Part shown: positions 29,491 through 34,694 of the stretch, in pieces | How positions within the stretch are numbered: the first letter of the stretch is position 1 | How the letters are laid out: each line of letters starts with the position of its first letter | Assembly: GCA_017354375.1 (NCBI GenBank) | Contig: JAFMRC010000015.1 | Location: 1-34,694, forward strand | Length of the DNA: 34,694 nucleotides | Origin: Nocardiopsaceae bacterium | Lineage (GTDB): Bacteria > Actinomycetota > Actinomycetes > Streptosporangiales > Streptosporangiaceae | Direction: 5' to 3' | Program-made: the position numbers and the translations under genes | Notes under the pieces: model-generated | Told to the model about the DNA's origin: nothing | The model's input: the letters and a program-made list of their open reading frames with translations, nothing else | Databases searched by the model: none

Positions 29491-31254
29491 TCAGCGGATG
29501 ATCGCGGCCAGGACTCCGCCGAGGCAGGCCAGGCCCGCAATGGCCCAGGTGACGTAGTCGTTGATGACGCCGCTCTGGAAGCGGTCGGCGAGCCCCAGTC
29601 CCCGGGCTCCCGGCTCGTACAGGCTTCGCAGGACCGGGAGCCTACGCCAGTACAGGCCCGCGAGGCCGACGGCCACCGCGCCCCCGGCCGATGCAACCCC
29701 GGTCACCACTGACGACACGGTCACGTCGGCCGGCTTGACTGCCGGCTGGCCCTGGAACTGAGCGGCGGCGGCCAGGAGGGCGTCGCTGGCGTGAGGGTCC
29801 ATCGCGGTGATTCCCACGGCCAGGCCGGCGACGGTCAGGAGGGCCAGGGGGGCGAGCATGGACAGCGGCGTGCGCTGGCGGGCGGTGTCGGTCTCGCCGG
29901 TTTCCTCGTTGGCTTCGGCGGCCATCCGCTCGTCTTCGCGGGGCGGGTCGCCGAGGCCGTAGAACACTCCCCCGGCCACGCGCAGGACCGAGCCGGCCGA
30001 CACAATGGTGCAGGCCAGCAGGATGAGGGTCACCGCCGGGGCTTCGGCGGCGTCGTCGATCCAGCCTTTGCCGAGGAAGGTGCCGAACGGGGGCAGGTCG
30101 GCCAGGCCGAGGGCGGCGGCGGTGAACAGGACACCGGTGACCGGGAGCTTCCGGCCGCGGCCATGCAGCCAGGTCTCGTTGACCGAGCGCAGCCGGTGCA
30201 AGACGATGCCCGCGCCCAGGAACAGTGCGCCCTTCACGAACGCGTGCCCGGCCACGTACAGGGCGGCGCCCGCCAGTCCCAGCGGCGACAGCAGGGCGAA
30301 CCCGGCCAGGAACACGCCCGCGTGGCTGATCGTGGAGAACGCGAGCAGCCGTTTCACGTGCCGTTCCCGGAAGCAGTACAGCGCCCCGACCACCGCGGTG
30401 AGCACGCCCAGGGCCAGGAACACGTGGCCGACGGCGGCCCGGTGGCCGAGACCGGGGCCGAACACCGACCAGTACATCCGGGCGATCCCGTACAGGCCGA
30501 GTTCCACCATCACCCCGGAGAACAGCACGCACACCGGCGTCGGCGCCACGGCGTGCGCGTCGGCCAGCCAGAAGTGGAACGGCACGATCGCCGACTTCAC
30601 CAGCAGGCCGGTGATGATCAGCAAGAACGAGATGGTGACCAGCCCCGACGGGGGGTGGCGATCCACCCAGGCGCCGATCTGGGCCATGTTCAGCGCCCCG
30701 GTGCGGCCGTAGATCAGGGCGATACCGGTCAGCGTCAGGTACGCGCCGACGCTGTTGGTGATCGCGAAGTTCAGCGCGCCCTGGACCGGACCGCGTTCCT
30801 CCGGCCGGTAGGCGGTCAGCGCGTAGGCGGACACGCCCATCAGCTCGAACCACACGAACATGTCGAAGACGTCGCCGGCCAGGCAGAAGCCGGTCATCCC
30901 GGCCAGGAACGTCAGCATCAGCACGTGGAAGTAGGTGCCCACCTGGGTGAAGTACCGCCAGGAGAAGACCATCACGGCGGTCATGCCGGTCGCGCCCAGG
31001 CAGGCCAGCCCAGCGTTCAGCGGGCCGATGGTGAACTCGATACCGACGGCGATTCCGTGAGCGGGATGGAAGCCGGCGAACCAGTAGGAGCCGGAATGAT
31101 CCGTTCGGAATATCAGGAAGCCCAGGATGAGCGCGACCGCGCCCGACGTGCCCACGGCGACCAGGTCGAGGGTCCGCCGGTAGGTGGCCAGCGGCCGGGC
31201 GGCGAGCAGCAGGGCCGCCGCGATCAGCGGCACGACGACGGGGAGGGAGGGCAT
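29491..31254 (-). CDS. mrpD: Mrp/MBH-type antiporter subunit D (NuoL/N family)
   Basis: This 587-aa membrane protein of 14 or so segments is the ion-pumping subunit related to NuoL/M/N. WFELMGVSAYALTAYRPEER, LLVKSAIVPFHFWLADAHAV with its functional Lys, and AFSTISHAGVFLAG and VAGHAFVKGALFLGAG are the hallmark helices. A charged loop (about residues 445-475) and an extra C-terminal segment make it longer than typical MrpD (about 500). It is the last gene of the operon; its start overlaps the mrpC stop by one base (TGATG). Confidence 0.93.
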   Translation of the reverse strand: MPSLPVVVPLIAAALLLAARPLATYRRTLDLVAVGTSGAVALILGFLIFRTDHSGSYWFAGFHPAHGIAVGIEFTIGPLNAGLACLGATGMTAVMVFSWRYFTQVGTYFHVLMLTFLAGMTGFCLAGDVFDMFVWFELMGVSAYALTAYRPEERGPVQGALNFAITNSVGAYLTLTGIALIYGRTGALNMAQIGAWVDRHPPSGLVTISFLLIITGLLVKSAIVPFHFWLADAHAVAPTPVCVLFSGVMVELGLYGIARMYWSVFGPGLGHRAAVGHVFLALGVLTAVVGALYCFRERHVKRLLAFSTISHAGVFLAGFALLSPLGLAGAALYVAGHAFVKGALFLGAGIVLHRLRSVNETWLHGRGRKLPVTGVLFTAAALGLADLPPFGTFLGKGWIDDAAEAPAVTLILLACTIVSAGSVLRVAGGVFYGLGDPPREDERMAAEANEETGETDTARQRTPLSMLAPLALLTVAGLAVGITAMDPHASDALLAAAAQFQGQPAVKPADVTVSSVVTGVASAGGAVAVGLAGLYWRRLPVLRSLYEPGARGLGLADRFQSGVINDYVTWAIAGLACLGGVLAAIIR

Positions 31255-31598
31255 CAGCCCCGAAACTCCACCAGCTCGTGCGGGTCGAGGGTGCCGAACC
31301 GCTTGTGGGCCTGGACCGCGAACGACAGCAGGAGCGCGGTGACCGCCGCCTCGACCACGATGTCGGTGAGCGTGAGCGCCTGCACGACCGGGTCCACCGC
31401 CTTGGCGCGCTGCGAGATGTCGTAGAAGTAGGGGGCGACGCCGCCGGTCACGTAGCCGACGCCGAGCAGCAGCACGTACGTGGACGACTGGACGACGACC
31501 AGGCAGATGATCTGGTGGATGAGGTCGCGGCTGGTCACGATCCCATGCAGGCCGACGGCGAGGATCCAGGCGACCACGATGAACGGGAAGTAATCCAT
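31254..31598 (-). CDS. mrpC: Mrp antiporter subunit C (NuoK-like)
   Basis: The 114-aa protein has three hydrophobic segments (MDYFPFIVVAWILAVGLHGI, IHQIICLVVVQSSTYVLLLG, and ALTLTDIVVEAAVTALLLSF), and the LTDIVVEAA core matches the NuoK/MrpC ion channel helix. GGAGGGG precedes the ATG. The start lies 64 bp inside mrpB in another frame, an unusually long overlap. Confidence 0.88.
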   Translation of the reverse strand: MDYFPFIVVAWILAVGLHGIVTSRDLIHQIICLVVVQSSTYVLLLGVGYVTGGVAPYFYDISQRAKAVDPVVQALTLTDIVVEAAVTALLLSFAVQAHKRFGTLDPHELVEFRG

Positions 31599-32359
31599 AA
31601 GCCCCTCCGGATCAGCAGGGTCTGCTCCAGGAACTCCCCGATGATCAAGGTGAACGCGGCCGCCACCTCCAGGCCGACGAAGAAGCTGATCAGCGGGATG
31701 GTCCCACCGGAGCTGACCGAGCCGGGGATCGTCCCCAGCGGCACGAAGTTGTCCAGGTACGGCAGGCCCATGGCGAGGGCGATGAGGCCGATCACCGCGA
31801 ACCCGCCAGCGCCGGCCGCCTCGACCGCGTCGGTGAGCATGACCGGGGACAGGCGCCGGAACGCGATGAACTCCCCGGCCAGGTAGACCAGGGCCAGGGC
31901 GCTGGCCAGGGTGACCCCGCCCTGGAAGCCGCCGGACGGGTTGGCCTGGGCGTGGGAGGCGAGCCACCAGCCGATGAGGACGGTGGGACCGGTGAAGAGC
32001 AGGGCGGGCACCTTGACGGCGGCGGACGTGCCCGGCTTGTTGCTGTTATCAGTTTCGGGCTCGCGATCGGGTTCGCGCTCGCGCTCGCCGCGCAGCCGCC
32101 GGAGCACGACGCTCAGCCCGGCCGCCGCCGTGAACAGGATGAACTCCTCGCCAAGGGTGTCGAAGCCGCGGTAGTCGAAGTTCACGGCGGAGACGACGCC
32201 GGTGGCGCGGGTCTGGGCGACGGCGTCGTGCAGGATGACCGGGCCGTAGGGGCCCGGGTAGTTCCCGAAGCCCGGCAGGCCCGACGCCGCCCAGCCGAAG
32301 CAGGCGGCCAGGCCCGCCATCGCGACGGAGAACAGGATCAGCCGCTGGCGCTGGCTCAT
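31535..32359 (-). CDS. mrpB: Mrp antiporter subunit B with N-terminal MbhE-like domain
   Basis: Residues 1 to about 90 (GLPGFGNYPGPYGPVILHDA, then VSAVNFDYRGFDTLGEEFIL and FTAAAGL) match the MbhE-like part found at the end of MrpA. An Arg/Glu-rich linker follows, then the MnhB domain (GPTVLIGWWLASHAQANPSG, GFQGGVTLASALAL). It is therefore an MbhE-MbhF fusion, 274 aa. The stop lies 64 bp inside mrpC; the last 20 residues are hydrophilic and may come from read-through of that overlap. It overlaps the DUF4040 gene by 4 bp. Confidence 0.88.
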   Translation of the reverse strand: MSQRQRLILFSVAMAGLAACFGWAASGLPGFGNYPGPYGPVILHDAVAQTRATGVVSAVNFDYRGFDTLGEEFILFTAAAGLSVVLRRLRGEREREPDREPETDNSNKPGTSAAVKVPALLFTGPTVLIGWWLASHAQANPSGGFQGGVTLASALALVYLAGEFIAFRRLSPVMLTDAVEAAGAGGFAVIGLIALAMGLPYLDNFVPLGTIPGSVSSGGTIPLISFFVGLEVAAAFTLIIGEFLEQTLLIRRGLWITSRSSWSPGSSPSACMGS

Positions 32360-32649
32360 CGCCGACCCCTCCTCGCCTGATCGGCATCCCTCGCCTTATC
32401 GGCATCCCTCGCCTTATCGACCTTGAAGATCGCCAGCAGCAGGATGAGGGGCAGCGCGACCGACCCGACGGCCAGCTCCGACAGGGTGACGTCGGGCGCC
32501 TGGAACGTGAAGAACAACACTGCCAGCAGCATCCCGTAGCCACTCAGCAGCAGCACCTGCCGGACCCGGTCCCGGGCCCGGGCCACGGCGAGCGCTCCCG
32601 CGGCGACCAGGACCAGGATCACCGCCTGCAGGGTTCCCATCAGGGTCAT
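32356..32649 (-). CDS. DUF4040 (MbhD-like) antiporter subunit
   Basis: The 97-aa protein has three hydrophobic segments (GTLQAVILVLVAAGALAV, VLLLSGYGMLLAVLFFTFQA, LAVGSVALPLILLLAIF); FQAPDVTLSELAVG is the MbhD/MrpA C-terminal signature. In most Mrp systems this domain is fused to MrpA; here it is a separate gene. The tail (DKARDADKARDADQARR) comes from an 18-bp tandem repeat (32376-32420). Confidence 0.88.
   Translation of the reverse strand: MTLMGTLQAVILVLVAAGALAVARARDRVRQVLLLSGYGMLLAVLFFTFQAPDVTLSELAVGSVALPLILLLAIFKVDKARDADKARDADQARRGRR
32376..32420 (-). repeat. 18-bp tandem repeat in the DUF4040 tail
   Basis: Two full 18-bp units (32376-32393 and 32394-32411, one mismatch) and a partial third encode repeated KARDAD. 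The unit is a multiple of three, so it keeps the frame. Confidence 0.75.
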
Positions 32650-32978
32650 CGCCGGGGCTCCTTTCGCCGGGGCTCCTCCCGCCGGGTCTCCTTTCGCTGG
32701 CCGGCCTGCCCGTGCACCGCGCGGATCGTGGCGTGGGACAGGTACGGCGCGGTCACGAGCATGAACCCCGCCGCCACCAGGGTCTCCCCGGTGTTCTCGT
32801 CCAGTCCCTGCCGGACGAACACCGCCGCCGCCACGAGAAGCGGGGCGACCACGGCCGCCGGGGTGACGTAGTGCAGCCGGTCCGCGGCGGTGGTGGTCCG
32901 GAGCAGGCCGATCGCGGACGCGGCCACGGTCACGACCGCGAGGGCGAGCAGCACGTCGGTGATGATCTGCCGGATCAC
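32646..32978 (-). CDS. mrpG: Mrp antiporter subunit G
   Basis: The 110-aa protein has three membrane segments and the MnhG/PhaG pattern: ASAIGLLRTTTAADRLHYVT and VAPLLVAAAVFVRQG. GFMLVTAPYLSHATIRAVH ends the domain. The tail (RKETRREEPRRKEPRR) is a basic-acidic repeat. Its stop overlaps the DUF4040 start by 4 bp. Confidence 0.92.
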   Translation of the reverse strand: MIRQIITDVLLALAVVTVAASAIGLLRTTTAADRLHYVTPAAVVAPLLVAAAVFVRQGLDENTGETLVAAGFMLVTAPYLSHATIRAVHGQAGQRKETRREEPRRKEPRR

Positions 32979-33001
32979 TGACGGTCACCCCTCACTGCCG
33001 G

Positions 33002-33250
33002 TCACATCCAGCGCTCTAGGGCCCGGACGAAGACCAGGCCGCCGCCGTACAGGAAGGCGGCCAGGACGATGGGGAACTCGAACAGGCCCGGACGGGCGAA
33101 TCCCTCGGCCAGCAGGGCGAACACCATCACGGCCACGGCGGTAAGGAACTCATACCCCACCACCGCGTCCGCAGCCGTGCCCCGGACCATGACGATCCCG
33201 GCCGGCACCGCGCAGGCGAGCAACGCGATCGCGGCGACGATGAAGCTCAT
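33002..33250 (-). CDS. mrpF: Mrp antiporter subunit F
   Basis: The 82-aa protein has three hydrophobic segments; VMVRGTAADAVVGYEFLTAV is the MnhF/PhaF signature, and FEFPIVLAAFLYGGGLVF ends it. It overlaps mrpE by 4 bp and is 23 bp before mrpG. Confidence 0.92.
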   Translation of the reverse strand: MSFIVAAIALLACAVPAGIVMVRGTAADAVVGYEFLTAVAVMVFALLAEGFARPGLFEFPIVLAAFLYGGGLVFVRALERWM

Positions 33251-33780
33251 GGCGACCCTCCCGCCTGGTTTTCACGAGACGCGACGTTTTCCCGAGGCCG
33301 GACGTTTCCCCCAGGCGCGACCAGGCGGTGCACGAGCATCGCCTGGCGCTCGGCGTCGATGCCGACGACGAAGGTGTTCGGCGCGAAGCTGCGGATCCCG
33401 GTGCGGAGGACGTGCCCGGCCCCGTCCGGAGGCAGGTCGTCCACCGGGATCTCGGTGTACTCGCCGTGCGGCGGGCGCCTCGCGACAAGGGCCGCGAACA
33501 CGGTCGCCGTGTCCCGCGCGAGCTGGGCCGGCAGGCCCGCGGCCTCCACGACGAGGGCGCCGTTACCGTCGGCCCGGAGCCGGACGGAGGCCTGGTAGGA
33601 GACGATCTCGGCGGCCAGCGCGGCCAGGGCCGCGGCTCCCGCCCCCGCCAGCAGCTCATCGAACTGAATCGAGTCGTCGATCATCACCCACAGGGCCATC
33701 ATGAGCACCCACCAGGCCAGCCAGGTAAGGGCACGGCGCCGGAGCGTCCTTCGGAGGGCGGCGGGTGGTCTGGAACTCAT
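33247..33780 (-). CDS. mrpE: Mrp antiporter subunit E
   Basis: The 177-aa protein is the first gene of the operon. Two hydrophobic stretches (LTWLAWWVLMMALWVMI and LAGAGAAALAALAAEIV) precede the soluble MnhE part (VFAALVARRPPHGEYTEIPV, FAPNTFVVGIDAERQAMLVH, RLVAPGG). The ATG at 33780 gives the usual start. The operon promoter should lie in the 127-bp gap shared with the DUF3140 gene, but no clear hexamers were found. Confidence 0.9.
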   Translation of the reverse strand: MSSRPPAALRRTLRRRALTWLAWWVLMMALWVMIDDSIQFDELLAGAGAAALAALAAEIVSYQASVRLRADGNGALVVEAAGLPAQLARDTATVFAALVARRPPHGEYTEIPVDDLPPDGAGHVLRTGIRSFAPNTFVVGIDAERQAMLVHRLVAPGGNVRPRENVASRENQAGGSP

Positions 33781-33907
33781 GGCCGACCGCTGCCCCGGAT
33801 CCCCCTGGTTATGCGTCCGCCGGACGTTAGCCGCCGGGCGCTGGGGGCAGTGGTGTGGGCCTAGGGCGCGTTTAACGGGTGTAGGCGCACCGGAAAGGAG
33901 GATCACC

Positions 33908-34252
33908 ATGGCTGACCGGATCCCGCCCGACACCGAACTGGTCTGGGACAGCTTCCACGAGGTGGTCAACATGACCGGCGATGAGCTGCGGACCTGGCTG
34001 CTGACCGAGGCCTCCGGCCAGGAGGCGTTCAGCGGCGAGCTCCCGGGCCTGGGCCTGCCCGAGCTGGGCGAGAAGGTCGTCGCCCTGCTGCGCAAGCGCA
34101 AGGTCGACCTGACGCCGGAGGACACCGAGGTCATGCGGACGGTCACCGACTTCGTGACCGAAGAGGAAGAGAACCCGCCGCCCGACGGGCCCGCCGACCA
34201 CCGCTGGCGCCGGGCCCTGATGACGGTGGGCCACGACCCGATGCGGGCCTGA
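33908..34252 (+). CDS. DUF3140 family protein
   Basis: The 114-aa acidic protein (MADRIPPDTELVWDSFHEVV, NMTGDELRTWLLT, LLRKRKVDLTPEDTEVMRTV, HRWRRALMTVGHDPMR) matches DUF3140, an actinobacterial and cyanobacterial family with a possible DNA-binding role. AAAGGAGG lies 6 nt before the ATG, a very strong ribosome-binding site, so the protein may be abundant. The gene is divergent from mrpE. Confidence 0.85.
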   Translation: MADRIPPDTELVWDSFHEVVNMTGDELRTWLLTEASGQEAFSGELPGLGLPELGEKVVALLRKRKVDLTPEDTEVMRTVTDFVTEEEENPPPDGPADHRWRRALMTVGHDPMRA

Positions 34253-34258
34253 TCCATC

Positions 34259-34522
34259 ATGCGGTTGCTTTCCCACCGGCGGATTCCCCGCCGCCGGACT
34301 CCCCTGCGACAACGGCTCGACGTTATCGACGGAGCGCTACGGGCGGAGGCTCCCGCCCTGGCGGCCAAGTACGACATGTTCACCCGGCTGGCGCGCGGCG
34401 AGGGGGACCCGCCCTCGGAACAGAGCCTCCGCCCGACCCGCACCCGACTGCACCGGCTCTCCGCCTGGTGGTGGCGCTGGTCCCGCCGACTCCACGCGCC
34501 CAATAGCCCGGTGCGCGCGTAA
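34259..34522 (+). CDS. Small basic protein, DUF3040-like
   Basis: The 87-aa protein starts with an Arg-rich stretch. LRQRLDVIDGALRAEAPALA followed by AKYDMFTRLARGEG resembles the N-terminal helix pair of actinobacterial DUF3040 proteins, but the two membrane segments of that family are missing; instead the end is WWWRWSRRLHAPNSP. It begins 6 bp after the DUF3140 gene and is likely co-transcribed. Confidence 0.6.
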   Translation: MRLLSHRRIPRRRTPLRQRLDVIDGALRAEAPALAAKYDMFTRLARGEGDPPSEQSLRPTRTRLHRLSAWWWRWSRRLHAPNSPVRA

Positions 34523-34528
34523 CGGCCG

Positions 34529-34694
34529 TCAGCGGGCGATCGCGGCGTTCAGGCGGTCGCGCTGCGGGATGACGGTGTACTTCGGATCCTCGGCGGAGGC
34601 GACGCCGGCGTGGAAGATGCCCCAGCGGGTGCAGGCCGAGCCGGCCAGCAGGGCCGCTCCGGAGGCCGCCGCGACCGCGCGGCGGGCGACCGGC
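34529..34694 (-). CDS. NrfD/PsrC-type membrane subunit, C-terminal fragment at window edge
   Basis: The visible 54 codons read VAAASGAALLAGSACTRWGI, FHAGVASAEDPKYTVIPQRD and end RLNAAIAR. The last membrane helix with TRWxxFxAGxxSAxDPKYTVxPQR is typical of actinobacterial NrfD-like quinone-binding subunits of molybdopterin or formate-dehydrogenase-type complexes. The 5' part lies beyond the window. Confidence 0.75.
   Translation of the reverse strand, partial: PVARRAVAAASGAALLAGSACTRWGIFHAGVASAEDPKYTVIPQRDRLNAAIAR

Noticed and set aside
29791-31425. A 544-codon plus-strand frame opposite mrpD and mrpC
   Set aside because: It is antisense to clear antiporter subunits and has no recognisable domain.
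1-34694. tRNA, rRNA, integrase, phage or biosynthetic core genes
   Set aside because: No cloverleaf, rRNA core, tyrosine/serine recombinase, phage structural, PKS or NRPS motif was seen in any frame.

Overview
The window comes from a high-GC actinomycete. GC is very high with strong third-position bias, several genes look leaderless or start with GTG, and there is a mycothiol-type DinB/MDMPI enzyme, an F420-dependent oxidoreductase family member, a hydrophobic peptide behind a sigma-B-like promoter, and actinobacterial DUF3140/DUF3040-like proteins. A relative of Streptosporangiales or Streptomycetales is plausible. The genus cannot be read from the sequence, and no rRNA or tRNA gene was seen.

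Left part (1-8 kb): a thiamine locus (thiO, cut by the window edge, behind a TPP riboswitch, divergent from thiE); a secreted GH12 glucanase converging on a Tat-exported arylsulfotransferase-like protein; a mycothiol-dependent enzyme; and a compact ectABC ectoine operon. The ect operon has a leaderless-type promoter and a strong terminator. Its ectB gene has no standard start codon at the expected place, and no ectD is present.

Accessory stretch (about 8-12.3 kb): DUF4262 and HxlR genes converge on a four-unit, 23-bp-period repeat array. Then come a 47-codon ORF behind an inverted-repeat promoter, a histidine-kinase fragment, a VapBC module, a YceI protein, a Phd/RelE-type module with a textbook autoregulated promoter, and a truncated metallo-beta-lactamase-fold gene. 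This mix of toxin-antitoxin modules and gene remnants marks a remodelled region.

Middle (12.2-23.4 kb): a methylenetetrahydrofolate reductase family gene overlapping a marR gene, a PAP2-like membrane protein, a stand-alone eight-repeat WD40 protein, an M20 amidohydrolase, a membrane protein, a small hydrophobic peptide, an NAD-dependent epimerase, an SDR-like protein that has lost the usual catalytic residues, a TetR regulator with a matched operator pair, a sulfotransferase-like protein, glgC and a lipoprotein. A 27-bp sequence recurs in opposite orientation at 8.05 and 21.6 kb, with a degenerate relative at 14.5 kb.

Right part (23.4-34.7 kb): a 70-bp perfect-ended hairpin element with a LacI-type palindrome at its heart lies beside a minus-strand run of sugar porter, small winged-helix-like protein, beta-hydroxyacid dehydrogenase, F420-type oxidoreductase and RidA-like protein. 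A DHA2 efflux pump follows. Next is a seven-gene cation/proton antiporter operon ordered E-F-G-DUF4040-B-C-D without a full mrpA, which resembles the antiporter half of membrane-bound hydrogenases. DUF3140, a DUF3040-like gene and the tail of an NrfD/PsrC-type membrane subunit close the window.

All functions are assigned by recognising motifs in the translated sequence; no database search was run.
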